Below, one piece after another: positions 28,655-37,691 of a stretch of 64,000 nt of DNA. This DNA is from Dyadobacter sp. CECT 9275 (GTDB lineage Bacteria > Bacteroidota > Bacteroidia > Cytophagales > Spirosomataceae). The notes under the pieces are model-generated. The model was not told where the DNA came from, did not search any database, and saw only the letters and a list, made by a program, of their open reading frames with translations. Numbering within the stretch: the first letter of the stretch is position 1; each line of letters opens with the position of its first letter. The position numbers and the translations under genes were made by a program. The DNA is taken from positions 2,728,001 to 2,792,000 of the forward strand of contig NZ_CAJRAF010000002.1 of assembly GCF_907164905.1 (NCBI RefSeq), given 5' to 3'.

Positions 28655-29494
28655 ATGAACAAGTCCATTATTTTATCCTGTGTATTAGCTGTTGCTTTGG
28701 TAGGTACGCTTTATAGCCTTCCCAAAGTGGTGGTGAACAACAAGGCCAAAGAGATGGACTCCAAGGAGGCCAGCCCGGCAGCAGCAACTGCTTCCGAGCC
28801 AGAAACGCCTTCCAATACCCATGACGGAGCCATTTTATCAGCTGATCAGCAAAAAATTGTGGATGAGCTGAGAAATGGCTTCCTCCTGGCAGACGAAAAA
28901 AACAAGGTAAATGCGGGTATAAAGCTTTCCAACAAGTTCCGGGAGCTTCAAAAATTTGACAGTGCTGCGTTTTATGCAGAAAAAGTAACCCTGATTTCTC
29001 CCAGTATTGAAAACTTAATGCGTGCAGGAGACCGGTATTACGATGCATACGGCTTTGCTGTGGATGATCAGAAGGCCAAAAATTATGGCGCCAAAACCCG
29101 TGAATATTACCAAAAAGCAATTGATCAGAATCCTGCCCTGCTAACTGCTAAGGCCAATATGGCGATGACGTACGTAAATACAGAAAACCCGATGCAGGGA
29201 ATTCTGATGTTACGGGAAATACTGGATACAGATCCCACAAATGAAGTAGCATTATTTAATCTGGGGATTTTATCCATGCGTTCCAACCAGTATTCCAAAG
29301 CAGCCGACAGGTTCAGGCAGATACTTACGAATAACCCGTCCAACACAAAAGCCAAGTTTTATCTGGGTTTATCACTGGTTGAACTGGGCAATAAGGAAGA
29401 AGCTCGCAAAGTTCTGTCAGAAGTAAAAAAGGAAGAAAAAGACCCGGTTATTCAACAAGCCATTGGTGAGCTTGAGGACCGTCTGAACAATTAA
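28655..29494 (+). CDS. Membrane-anchored TPR protein
   Basis: A 279-residue protein. A single N-terminal hydrophobic segment (SIILSCVLAVALVGTLYSL) acts as an anchor or uncleaved signal. A Ser/Ala/Pro-rich linker leads to about four tetratricopeptide repeats, for example NEVALFNLGILSMRSNQYSKA and NTKAKFYLGLSLVELGNKEEA. No enzyme motif is present. It follows the HU-like gene by 29 bases and precedes the 29-residue basic protein gene by 44 bases. A scaffold role in the periplasm or at the membrane is likely, but the partner is unknown. Confidence 0.85.
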   Translation: MNKSIILSCVLAVALVGTLYSLPKVVVNNKAKEMDSKEASPAAATASEPETPSNTHDGAILSADQQKIVDELRNGFLLADEKNKVNAGIKLSNKFRELQKFDSAAFYAEKVTLISPSIENLMRAGDRYYDAYGFAVDDQKAKNYGAKTREYYQKAIDQNPALLTAKANMAMTYVNTENPMQGILMLREILDTDPTNEVALFNLGILSMRSNQYSKAADRFRQILTNNPSNTKAKFYLGLSLVELGNKEEARKVLSEVKKEEKDPVIQQAIGELEDRLNN

Positions 29495-29538
29495 ACTGTT
29501 AGCAAACAATTATTTAATTTTATAAACGACATAACTTT

Positions 29539-29628
29539 ATGCCTTGCGGAAAGAAAAGAAAGAGACATAAGATCTCCACTCATAAAAGAAAGAAACGTCT
29601 TAGAAAAAACAGACATAAGAAGAAATAA
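29539..29628 (+). CDS. 29-residue basic protein of the AURKAIP1/COX24 type
   Basis: A very small frame, ATG to TAA, giving 29 residues of which 17 are Lys or Arg and three are His (start MPCGKKRKRHK, end NRHKKK). It matches the short AURKAIP1/COX24-domain proteins annotated in Bacteroidota, related to the C-terminus of mitochondrial mS38 and similar to tiny ribosomal proteins. A small-subunit ribosomal role is likely but inferred. It lies between the TPR gene and RNase G and is followed at once by a strong hairpin. It is too short for most gene callers. Confidence 0.85.
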   Translation: MPCGKKRKRHKISTHKRKKRLRKNRHKKK

Positions 29629-29630
29629 TA

Positions 29631-29679
29631 AGTATGCTTTGGCCGGATTTATTGTAAATTAGTCCGGCCAAAGCATGCT
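29631..29679. terminator. Strong stem-loop after the 29-residue protein gene
   Basis: Perfect 14-base arms ATGCTTTGGCCGGA (29634-29647) and TCCGGCCAAAGCAT (29663-29676) enclose a 15-base loop. It starts three bases after the stop. No U-run follows, so it may stabilise the 3' end or weaken read-through into RNase G and not terminate fully. Confidence 0.6.
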
Positions 29680-29768
29680 CTTCCCCAGACAAGGTTTGGT
29701 CCCGTCCGCATAATCTCGGGCAGGGATACTAAGTATTAACTTTTTATAGCCATTCAGTTGGTTTAACA

Positions 29769-31331
29769 TTGAGTAACGAATTACTTATCAATTCTACTCA
29801 AAAGGGAGAGCGTATAGCCCTTTTGCAGGATAAACGTCTTTTAGAATATCACGTAGAAGTACCAGATCAGAGCTTTACCGTAGGAGATATCTACCTTGGT
29901 ACTGTCCGAAAACTGGTATCAGGGCTCAATGCGGCTTTTGTAGACGTGGGTTTCGAAAAAGATGCTTTTTTGCATTATCTTGATCTGGGTCCCAACATCA
30001 ACTCCCTCAACAAGCTTACCAAGGATGTAATTGCCAAGCGTGTCCATTCAGGCAAATTGAATAACTTCAAGATGGAGCCTGAAATCGAGAAACTTGGCAA
30101 GATTGATAAAGTACTTTCCAAGAACCAGCCCATCCTGGTTCAGATCGTGAAAGAACCCATATCCACCAAAGGCCCCCGCCTTTCCTGTGATATCTCCATT
30201 GCCGGACGGTACATTGTGCTGGTACCCTTTTCGAATTCTGTAAATCTTTCTAAAAAAATAACCGATAAGCAGGAAAGGAACAGGCTGCAAAAGCTGATGT
30301 CTTCTATTAAACCTGCAAATTTCGGCGTCATTATACGGACGGTTGCTCAGGGAACCGACGTAGACGAACTGAATAAAGATTTAAAGGATTGCCTTGAAAA
30401 ATGGGAAAATGGAATCAAAAACCTTAAAGATGCCAAACCACGTGATCGCGTAATCGGTGAAATGAACCGGGCCTCTTCGATCATCCGGGATATGCTAAAC
30501 GAGTCTTTTGACAGCATCACGGTGGATTCAAAGGAGGTATATGACGACATTAAGGCTTACATCCATAATATTGCTCCTGACAAAGAGAATATCCTCAGAC
30601 TGCACAACGGTAAGAATAAGCTATTTGAGCAGTTCGGTCTCGAAAAACAGATTAAATCCCTTTTCGGCCGCTCAGTAAGCCTTCCCAACGGAGGATACCT
30701 CATTATTGAGCATACCGAAGCACTGCATGTAATTGACGTCAACAGCGGAAACAAATCCAATTCGGAAGAGGATCAGGAAGCCACTGCATTGAGTGTCAAC
30801 CTCGAGGCTGCCAAGGAAATTGCACGGCAACTGCGCCTGAGGGATATGGGAGGTATCATTGTGGTCGATTTTATCGACATGAAGAAAGCGGAAAACAAAC
30901 GCGTTCTTTTTGATACCATGCGGGACGAAATGAAGGGCGATCGCTCCAAATACACCGTTCTCCCTTTATCTAAATTCGGCTTGCTGCAGATTACCCGTCA
31001 GCGTGTGCGTCCGGAAATGAATATTGTTACCCGCGAGGTATGTCCTACCTGTGGTGGCAGCGGCAGTATTCAGGCCAGTATCCTGGTGTCGGATGTGATC
31101 GCCAACAATCTGGACTACATACTTACCAAGCAAAATGAAAGAGGAATCACTATCTCTCTGCATCCCTTCCTTTATGCTTTCTTCACAAAGGGGTTGATCT
31201 CGGAACAAGTCAAATGGCTTTTCCGCTACAAAACCTGGGTAAAACTCATCAAAGATACCTCACTGGGTGTGGTGGATTTCAAATTCCACAATCAGTATGG
31301 AGAAGAAATCGAGATAGTACCGGGAAACTAG
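29769..31331 (+). CDS. rng: Ribonuclease E/G
   Basis: A 520-residue endoribonuclease of the RNase E/G family for rRNA maturation and mRNA decay. The N-terminal S1 domain shows VGDIYLGTVRKLVSGLNAAFVDVG. The catalytic Asp residues lie in LHVIDVNSGN and IVVDFIDMKK, and the Zn-link is CPTCGG. It lacks the long C-terminal scaffold of E. coli RNase E, so it is closer to RNase G. The start codon is TTG, followed by conserved residues SNELLINST; no ATG is in frame nearby. It is last in the group that begins with the HU-like gene and converges with the enoyl-CoA hydratase gene. Confidence 0.94.
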   Translation: MSNELLINSTQKGERIALLQDKRLLEYHVEVPDQSFTVGDIYLGTVRKLVSGLNAAFVDVGFEKDAFLHYLDLGPNINSLNKLTKDVIAKRVHSGKLNNFKMEPEIEKLGKIDKVLSKNQPILVQIVKEPISTKGPRLSCDISIAGRYIVLVPFSNSVNLSKKITDKQERNRLQKLMSSIKPANFGVIIRTVAQGTDVDELNKDLKDCLEKWENGIKNLKDAKPRDRVIGEMNRASSIIRDMLNESFDSITVDSKEVYDDIKAYIHNIAPDKENILRLHNGKNKLFEQFGLEKQIKSLFGRSVSLPNGGYLIIEHTEALHVIDVNSGNKSNSEEDQEATALSVNLEAAKEIARQLRLRDMGGIIVVDFIDMKKAENKRVLFDTMRDEMKGDRSKYTVLPLSKFGLLQITRQRVRPEMNIVTREVCPTCGGSGSIQASILVSDVIANNLDYILTKQNERGITISLHPFLYAFFTKGLISEQVKWLFRYKTWVKLIKDTSLGVVDFKFHNQYGEEIEIVPGN

Positions 31332-31366
31332 TACCTTGCCTTGGAGAATTTCCCAAAATAACCTGG

Positions 31367-32194
31367 CTACCTGCCTTTCCAGACAGGTTTACGCTTTTCT
31401 CTGAAGGCCAAAATTCCTTCAACTGAATCTTCAGATTTCAGGATTTTGTCAAGCTGATCTTTCAGATAGGCATGCCGGTCGCGCTCGGGAATATCAGACA
31501 ATTGGTACAATGCTTCCATACCAGCCTGAATGGCATAAGGAGCATTTTCACATATGATGGCTGCCAGTTTTTCAACTTCGTTCACAATGTCTTCCCGGGT
31601 TGATATGTGCGTGATGAGGCCCATTTCCAGCGCCTCCTCCGCCGAATAAACCCGTCCGGTTATGGCAAACTCAAGTACCTTTCTTAACGGCATAATTTTT
31701 ACCAGTGATGCCATCACCTGCATCGGCCAGATTCCACGCTTAACTTCCGGCAGGCTAAAAGTTACTTCTCTGCTGCTCACTACAAAAGTAGCACCGCCTA
31801 TCAACAAAAAACCTCCGGCAAAAACCGGCCCCTCCACCTGCGCAATGCACGGCTTATGCAGCTCAGCAAAAGCAACTCCGAGTGTGATCGGCGCTGCCGG
31901 GGCTGGTATCGCTGGATTTCCCGGATAAGCGCCTGGATTATGAAAAGCATCAAGATCTGCCCCTGCACAAAAAACCGGCCCGACGGCATTCAAAATCACA
32001 CAGCGGATGTCGGAAGTATAATGTGCATACGCAAGAGCGAAGGTGATTTCACAGGCCATGGCTGGTGTAAAAGCATTCCTTTTTTCGGGGCGGTTTAAGG
32101 TAATCCTGAAAACCGGTCCGTCCACCATCGCTTTTATATTTAAAAAGCGAATGTTTCCAAATTCCGAAATATCATTCCTGGTATAAAAACGCAT
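31367..32194 (-). CDS. Enoyl-CoA hydratase/isomerase-family protein
   Basis: A 275-residue crotonase-fold protein that acts on acyl-CoA thioesters. The motifs are ITLNRPEKRNAFTPAM, the oxyanion-hole segment VFCAGADLDAF, and GPVFAGGFLLIGGATFVVSS. The usual catalytic Glu pair of true hydratases is not obvious: the second position reads SLPEVKRGIWP, with one Glu. It could be a hydratase, isomerase or other crotonase. It stands alone, converging on RNase G and 61 bases after the M20 deacylase. Start ATG 32194; Met23 is an alternative giving a more usual length. Confidence 0.87.
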   Translation of the reverse strand: MRFYTRNDISEFGNIRFLNIKAMVDGPVFRITLNRPEKRNAFTPAMACEITFALAYAHYTSDIRCVILNAVGPVFCAGADLDAFHNPGAYPGNPAIPAPAAPITLGVAFAELHKPCIAQVEGPVFAGGFLLIGGATFVVSSREVTFSLPEVKRGIWPMQVMASLVKIMPLRKVLEFAITGRVYSAEEALEMGLITHISTREDIVNEVEKLAAIICENAPYAIQAGMEALYQLSDIPERDRHAYLKDQLDKILKSEDSVEGILAFREKRKPVWKGR

Positions 32195-32255
32195 GATTAT
32201 CAGTAAATAGGAATTGGTGGTTCAACAAGCCCCTCCACCTGCTGAGTAGTTTTCG

Positions 32256-33344
32256 TTACTTTAATACCTCCTCCAGCATGGTTATATACTGACTAATCCC
32301 CTGTTCTATTTCATGCAGGTATATAAACTCGTCAGCGCTGTGAGATCTGCCCGAATGTCCGGGCCCCATTTTCAGGGACGGGCAGTCCAGCAACGCCTGG
32401 TCAGAGGTGGTGGGTGAGCCATAGGCGTTTCTGCCCAGCCCGAGCCCCGCTTTCACAATGGGATGGTCCATCGGGATGCTGGACGGGCGTAACCGTATGG
32501 AGCGCGGTGTTACCACAGAGGTAATATTTTCCTGGATCGTTTCAATGATTTCTTCCAGGGTGTACTGATCCGTAGCACGGACATCAATGGTAAAAGTGCA
32601 GCTATCCGGAACCACGTTATGCTGTGTTCCGGCGTTGATGATCGTCACCGACATTTTCACCGGCCCCAGCGTTGGTGATACCTTTGGAAACTGATAATTT
32701 TTTATCCATTCAATATCGCTGATCGCTTTATAAATAGCATTTTCACCTTCTTCCCTGGCAGCATGTCCGGATATGCCTTTTGCCGTGCAATCCAGCACCA
32801 CAAGGCCCTTTTCAGCCACGGCCAGGTGCATTTCAGTAGGCTCCCCTACAATGGCGAAAGAAATTGCAGGTAATTCAGGAACAACAATTTCAAGCCCTTC
32901 TTTTCCTGATATTTCTTCCTCCGCGGTTGCCGCAATAACAATGTTGTAAGCAAGCCCAGGCTGATCATAGAAATAACAAAACGTAGCGATCAGGGAAACC
33001 AAGCATCCGCCAGCATCATTGCTACCCAGGCCATAAAGCTTCCCGTCCGTTTCCTGTGCTACAAACGGATTCAGCGTCCATGACTTGTTAGGTTTCACCG
33101 TATCATGATGCGAGTTAAGTAAAAGCGTTGGTTTTGCAGCGTCAAAGTGCTTGTTGAAAGCCCAGAGATTATTTTTCTTTTTATGAACGGATATCTGTCT
33201 TGCGACAAAAAACTCCTCCAGAATTGCGGCCGTCTGATCCTCCTCTTTACTGAAAGACGGTGTCTCAATCAATTTTTTCAGGAGCAGGATCGCTTCCTGA
33301 CTAAGTATTTTTATGTTTTCCGATGCAGGTATTTCTAATGCCAT
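32256..33344 (-). CDS. argE: M20 deacylase, probable N-acyl-ornithine/citrulline deacetylase
   Basis: A 362-residue zinc amidohydrolase of the M20 family. Metal ligands are visible in NSHHDTV (His-x-Asp), GLGSNDAGG (bridging Asp), AATAEEEISG (catalytic and metal Glu) and near the end in SGRSHSADEF (His). The dimerisation domain begins at SGHAAREEGE. Nearby proline and arginine genes make it the likely remover of the acyl group from N-acylcitrulline or N-acylornithine. It is separated from proA by a terminator, so it is expressed separately. Acetyl or succinyl preference cannot be read directly. Confidence 0.85.
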   Translation of the reverse strand: MALEIPASENIKILSQEAILLLKKLIETPSFSKEEDQTAAILEEFFVARQISVHKKKNNLWAFNKHFDAAKPTLLLNSHHDTVKPNKSWTLNPFVAQETDGKLYGLGSNDAGGCLVSLIATFCYFYDQPGLAYNIVIAATAEEEISGKEGLEIVVPELPAISFAIVGEPTEMHLAVAEKGLVVLDCTAKGISGHAAREEGENAIYKAISDIEWIKNYQFPKVSPTLGPVKMSVTIINAGTQHNVVPDSCTFTIDVRATDQYTLEEIIETIQENITSVVTPRSIRLRPSSIPMDHPIVKAGLGLGRNAYGSPTTSDQALLDCPSLKMGPGHSGRSHSADEFIYLHEIEQGISQYITMLEEVLK

Positions 33345-33382
33345 TGGACCGTTTTTGTATCCTTATCTGGAACAAATGTATG

Positions 33383-33418
33383 AAAAAAGGGGGCCGAACC
33401 AATCGGAACCACCCCCTT
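33383..33418 (-). terminator. Rho-independent terminator after proA
   Basis: On the minus strand AAGGGGG (33418-33412) pairs with CCCCCTT (33393-33387), followed by a T-run to 33383. It lies about 55 bases beyond the proA stop and just before the argE start, so it ends the proBA transcript and isolates argE. Confidence 0.75.
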
Positions 33419-33474
33419 AGAATTTCCTTAACGTATGCTTTACAACTGACTACGAGATACTTACCTCTTTTATT

Positions 33475-34725
33475 TTACCATCTTACCTGCCCATCCCCTT
33501 TGACAATCCACTTTTCGGTAACCAGTTTTTCAAGGGCAAAAGGACCTCTTGCATGAAGTTTCTGCGTGGAGATACCTATTTCAGCTCCTAAACCGAACAC
33601 TCCCCCATCGGTAAAACGCGTGGAAGCATTGGCATACACGGCCGCAGCATCCACTTCATTCAGAAAGGTTTCGATGGAAACCGGATCCTTTGAAACAATA
33701 GCCTCGGAATGGCGCGAGGAGTAGGCTGCAATATGTTGCAGGGCATCGTAGAGCCCATCCACCACTTTTACAGAACATTTATAATCCTGGTATTCCCTGC
33801 CAAAATCTTCGGGCTGAGCCTTTTTAAGGTAAGGATACTGCGCTTCCTGAAGAATATCAAAAGAAGTTGCATCAGCAAAAACTTCTACGTTCCATTTCAC
33901 AAAGTCTGCTTTGAGTTTTGGCAGAAACTCAGCCGCCACCGTCCGGTCAACCAAAATAGTATCCAGTGAATTACAAACCGAGGGGCGCGACACCTTCGCA
34001 TTGACAACAATTGCTGCGGCCTTATCCAGGTCTCCCGTTTTTTCAACATAGGTATGACAAACCCCTGCACCTGTTTCAATGGTGGGTACCAGAGAATTCT
34101 GCCGTACAAATTTGATCAGACTTTCGGAGCCTCTCGGAATAATGATATCCACATACTGAGTAGCATTCAGGAGTTCCGATACGAACTCCCGCCCGGTTGG
34201 CAACAGCATCACTGCAGCAGCAGGAACACCCAGTTCCTGCAGGCTTTCATGAATCAGCGACACCAGATAGGTATTGGAAAAATGCGCTTCCTTCCCGCCT
34301 TTCAAAACACAGGCATTTCCCGAACGCAGGCATAAAGAAGCCACATCAATGGTAACATTCGGCCTTGACTCATAGATCACCCCCACCACTCCCAGCGGAA
34401 CCGATACCTTTTGCAGCGCAAGGTCCTGTTCAATACTTCTTGTCAGCAATACCTCACCGGTGGGATCAGGCAAGGATGCCACGTCTCGCAGGCTTTGAGC
34501 AAGGTCGCCGATCCGCTTTTCGTTCAACAGCAACCGGTCCTTTTTAGGATCGGCGTCATCCATCAGATCAAGATCTTTTTTATTTTCTGCTATAATAGTA
34601 TCCGCATTTGCCAAAACCCTTTCTGCCAGAGAAATAAGTAGGTCCGCACGCTGCTGATCTGATAACCGGCGAACCACTACCGATGCATCACGAGTTGCTT
34701 TTAAAAGAGGTAAGATAGATTCCAT
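33475..34725 (-). CDS. proA: Glutamate-5-semialdehyde dehydrogenase
   Basis: A 416-residue NADPH-dependent gamma-glutamyl phosphate reductase, the second step of proline synthesis. The conserved segments are LGVVGVIYESRPNVT, CLRSGNACVLKGGKEA and the active-site Cys region VETGAGVCHTYV, followed by GLGAEIGISTQKLHARGP near the end. The length is standard. The start codon overlaps the proB stop in the arrangement TAATG, which indicates translational coupling with proB. Confidence 0.96.
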   Translation of the reverse strand: MESILPLLKATRDASVVVRRLSDQQRADLLISLAERVLANADTIIAENKKDLDLMDDADPKKDRLLLNEKRIGDLAQSLRDVASLPDPTGEVLLTRSIEQDLALQKVSVPLGVVGVIYESRPNVTIDVASLCLRSGNACVLKGGKEAHFSNTYLVSLIHESLQELGVPAAAVMLLPTGREFVSELLNATQYVDIIIPRGSESLIKFVRQNSLVPTIETGAGVCHTYVEKTGDLDKAAAIVVNAKVSRPSVCNSLDTILVDRTVAAEFLPKLKADFVKWNVEVFADATSFDILQEAQYPYLKKAQPEDFGREYQDYKCSVKVVDGLYDALQHIAAYSSRHSEAIVSKDPVSIETFLNEVDAAAVYANASTRFTDGGVFGLGAEIGISTQKLHARGPFALEKLVTEKWIVKGDGQVRW

Positions 34726-35756
34726 TAGAGTAATACTATATCATTGGCATGCGCCACTTCAAAATTTATTGTTTTAAGATTTTCCCGAATGGCTCTGGAA
34801 GTTTCCCTTGCCCTGGCTACGGCAATCATTTCTTCCTGCACCGAGTATATCTCTATAATTTCCCCCGATTCAAATTCACCTGTTACTTCCGTCACCCCCA
34901 CAGCCAGCAAACTTTTTCGGCGTAGCAAAGCCTTAGCAGCCCCTTCGTCGATCTGCAGACTGCCCGAAACCAGCCCACCGCTCCCCAGCCATCTGTTGCG
35001 TGCTGATAAAGTACTTTTTCCTGGGGTGATCTGCGTTCCCGCCTTTCCTTCCAGCGCATTGAGCAATTCGTTATGCTGGTTCATACCAAAGATAATCACT
35101 TTGATTGCCATACGCGCGGCTAGTTTGGCAAAGGTCAGCTTTGATGCCATACCTCCCAACCCAAGGAACGACTTATCGGTCCTTACAAATTTAAAAACCT
35201 CATTCACATTGGATACGTTCCTGAGTATGCTTCCATTTTCATCCAGCAATCCGCCCACCGAGGTACAGAACATCAAAGTTTCGGCCCCGAAACCTACCGC
35301 AAGCAAGGTGGCCAGCTCGTCATTATCCGAAAACTTAAGCTCTCTGTCGCTCACCACGTCGTTTTCATTGACGATCGGAATGATATTATTTTCCCAAAGT
35401 TCTTCGAACGTTTCTTTCAGCTGCAGAAATTTGGACCGGTTTGCAAAGTGCTGCCGCTCACATAAACTTTGGGCGATGTAAATTTTATTCGGAGCGAAAT
35501 AAGTAGCATAGAGCCCCACCAGTAAGGGGTTACCTACGGAAGCAGCCGCCTTCCGCTGGATCATGCTTCCCTTGTAATCCTGTATGAAAGATTTCCCGGC
35601 ACCAACCGCTCCTGAAGAAACAATGATAATACGATAATGTGGATGTATTTCTGATACCTGTCGGGCTATTTCGGCAATAATCCGGACATCAGGTTCGCCC
35701 GAAGGAAGCGTAATGGACGCCGTCCCGAATTTAATTACTAGTATTGGTTTTGACAC
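34725..35756 (-). CDS. proB: Glutamate 5-kinase
   Basis: A 343-residue amino acid kinase that phosphorylates glutamate at the gamma carboxylate, the first and feedback-regulated step of proline synthesis. The nucleotide-binding part has VIKFGTASIT, IIIVSSGAVGAG and IPIVNENDVVS. A C-terminal PUA domain is present (RRKSLLAVGVTEVTGEFESGE region). It overlaps proA by one base. The first residues of the frame fit the family, and it is 110 bases after aat. Its proximity to the arg cluster is common in Bacteroidota. Confidence 0.95.
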   Translation of the reverse strand: MSKPILVIKFGTASITLPSGEPDVRIIAEIARQVSEIHPHYRIIIVSSGAVGAGKSFIQDYKGSMIQRKAAASVGNPLLVGLYATYFAPNKIYIAQSLCERQHFANRSKFLQLKETFEELWENNIIPIVNENDVVSDRELKFSDNDELATLLAVGFGAETLMFCTSVGGLLDENGSILRNVSNVNEVFKFVRTDKSFLGLGGMASKLTFAKLAARMAIKVIIFGMNQHNELLNALEGKAGTQITPGKSTLSARNRWLGSGGLVSGSLQIDEGAAKALLRRKSLLAVGVTEVTGEFESGEIIEIYSVQEEMIAVARARETSRAIRENLKTINFEVAHANDIVLL

Positions 35757-35865
35757 GTCTTCAGACTTTGACAGAAGTCAGTATTGGTAACTTCTCCACA
35801 TCCAGTGGTTTTGAAAAACTAATTTGGCCGCAAAATTAATTGAATTACACCAAATCAATCCTACT

Positions 35866-36516
35866 TTACAGAAATAATGGATCCTGATTATTTTTACCGG
35901 TCCCGATCCCGGCGGGATCAAACTTCGTTTTGATTCCCAAACCACGCTTTAATGCCAAAAGGTACTGTTCGCGCGGGATTTCAATGGCTCCATACCTGCG
36001 GACGTTATCATTCATAAACTGTGTGTCGAGCAAGGTAAAATGATTCGTTTTGAGTATCTGAATCAGGTAGTGGAAAGCCACCTTGGATGCATTGCTTTCT
36101 TTTGAAAACATAGACTCTCCAAAAAAAACGCTGTTGATACAAACACCGTATAAGCCACCCACCAGGTGATTCTCCCGCCACGCTTCCACGCTGTGTGCAT
36201 AACCCTGTTCGTGAAGCCCGGTATACATCTCAATGATATCTGCCGAAATCCAGGTACCTTCCTGCTCATCACCTGGAGCCACCGGCCTTGGCCCGGCACA
36301 ACATTGTATCACCTCTTTAAAACGGGTATTGACCCTGATTTCGAAAATCCCCTTGTTTAATACCGGCCTGAGCGACCTGGAGGGTTTGTAGGTATCCAAC
36401 GGGATGATAGCCCTCGGATCGGGTGAGTACCAGTATATTGTCCCGTCCTCCTCGGCCATGGGAAATATTCCATTCATATATCCGTAGAGGAGATCATCAC
36501 TTGTTATTTCTGTCAT
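35866..36516 (-). CDS. aat: Leucyl/phenylalanyl-tRNA--protein transferase
   Basis: A 216-residue enzyme that transfers Leu or Phe from tRNA to proteins with N-terminal Arg or Lys, marking them for ClpS/ClpAP degradation. Signature segments: YGYMNGIFPMAEEDGTIYWYSPDPR, split over the first 35 residues, then GGLYGVCINSVFFGESMFS and LLDTQFMNDN. Complete length. It is the first gene of the minus-strand stretch that continues with proB and lies back-to-back with the arginine genes on the plus strand. Confidence 0.95.
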   Translation of the reverse strand: MTEITSDDLLYGYMNGIFPMAEEDGTIYWYSPDPRAIIPLDTYKPSRSLRPVLNKGIFEIRVNTRFKEVIQCCAGPRPVAPGDEQEGTWISADIIEMYTGLHEQGYAHSVEAWRENHLVGGLYGVCINSVFFGESMFSKESNASKVAFHYLIQILKTNHFTLLDTQFMNDNVRRYGAIEIPREQYLLALKRGLGIKTKFDPAGIGTGKNNQDPLFL

Positions 36517-36895
36517 TGTGTTTATTAAAATCCCGGCAAACAGCTTATGGTTACATCCCGTTATCCCCTAAAAGTAAAAGAATACTTACCTCAGCAATTT
36601 TTCTCTAAAAACTGAACCATAAAAATATATCAGATGTTTCTTTGTAGTAAATATTTTTTGTGCAAAATTTGCATCCTCTTAGACGACCAACAAAGTCAAT
36701 GAATAGCAACGGCATACATACTGTTCTTCATACTACGCCTTTCAGGTTTAGGTCCCCCCGGACCATCTAATTCTATTTTACCTACGTGGTAAAACTTATA
36801 CCCCGCCCATTTTCTTAAATTTTTGAAACGTCCCATCGTAGTTTTCTGGGAATTTAATTTTTGTTTCGAACAATTTTTCGTCAGTAAATTCATCA
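36517..36895. other. Divergent intergenic region between aat and the GNAT gene
   Basis: About 380 AT-rich bases containing the promoters of aat (minus) and of the arginine-linked GNAT gene (plus). A small hairpin GGTCC-CCCC-GGACC lies near 36758. A 66-codon minus-strand frame at 36696-36896 covers part of it but ends at the promoter of the plus gene and has no recognisable motif. No tRNA or riboswitch was recognised. Confidence 0.4.
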
Positions 36896-37606
36896 ATGAA
36901 AAATACCGATATTGTAGGCAGTAAATTCATCATTCAGACTGCCAATGAAGATCACTTCCATTTTGCAGAAACCATTTGTGCAGAAATGGAAGAAAGTGCT
37001 AAAAAACGGGGTACTGGTATAGCAAAGCGTTCACCTGTGTATATCATGGAAAAGATGGTAGAGGGAAAGGCGATTATTGCCACTACCACTACCGGCGAAT
37101 GGGTAGGCTTTTGTTACATCGAAACATGGGAACACGGGAAGTTTGTAGCCAACTCAGGGCTCATTGTTCATCCCGATTTCAGAAACAGCGGAATGGCAAA
37201 GGCTATCAAGCAAAAAGCTTTTGAACTTTCCCGGAAAAAGTATCCGGATGCAAAAATCATTGGGATCACCACGAGCCTTCCGGTGATGAAGATCAACTCG
37301 GATCTTGGATACGAACCAGTGACTTTCAGCGAATTACCTGCCGATGATGCTTTCTGGAAGGGTTGTGCAAGCTGCGTAAATTATGATGTACTTACCCGGA
37401 CAGGCAGAAAACATTGCCTCTGTACCGGCATGATGTACAACCCCGAAGAACACAAGAAAACCGAAAGCGAACCCGAAAAAGACTCCTGGGATTTCCTGAA
37501 GGAATCAAGTCTCTATGAGCGTTGGATGCGTATTAAGCAACGTATTTTGTTGCGAAGGGAAGAACGTTCCAAAAAGAAAAATGCCGGGGCTGTGCTTGTA
37601 CATTAG
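36896..37606 (+). CDS. GNAT acyltransferase with C-terminal cysteine motif, arginine-linked
   Basis: A 236-residue protein with a GNAT fold; the acetyl-CoA loop region is LIVHPDFRNSGMAKAIKQ. In Bacteroidota such a gene often precedes argG and is thought to supply the N-acylglutamate that starts arginine synthesis, in place of a classic ArgA. After the GNAT core comes a cysteine group, Cys157, Cys160, Cys174 and Cys176 (CASC…CLC), that could bind zinc or an iron-sulfur cluster, then a basic tail. A terminator follows before argG. The acyl donor (acetyl- or succinyl-CoA) is inferred. Confidence 0.82.
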   Translation: MKNTDIVGSKFIIQTANEDHFHFAETICAEMEESAKKRGTGIAKRSPVYIMEKMVEGKAIIATTTTGEWVGFCYIETWEHGKFVANSGLIVHPDFRNSGMAKAIKQKAFELSRKKYPDAKIIGITTSLPVMKINSDLGYEPVTFSELPADDAFWKGCASCVNYDVLTRTGRKHCLCTGMMYNPEEHKKTESEPEKDSWDFLKESSLYERWMRIKQRILLRREERSKKKNAGAVLVH

Positions 37607-37643
37607 GTACCAGCACATAATAGATACAGATATTTTCTCTCTT

Positions 37644-37691
37644 AAATACCTCGCCCGGCAGCCATTATAAGCCCGAAGCGAGGTATTTTTT
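37644..37691 (+). terminator. Terminator or attenuator between the GNAT gene and argG
   Basis: AAATACCTCGC (37644-37654) pairs with GCGAGGTATTT (37678-37688), followed by a T-run to 37691. It lies 37 bases after the GNAT stop and 52 before argG. It may end the GNAT transcript or act as an attenuator controlling argG. Confidence 0.85.

Noticed and set aside
36696..36896. 66-codon minus-strand frame upstream of the GNAT gene
   Set aside because: It has no recognisable motif, covers the promoter of the divergent plus-strand gene and starts at that gene's ATG. Kept only as a weak possibility.
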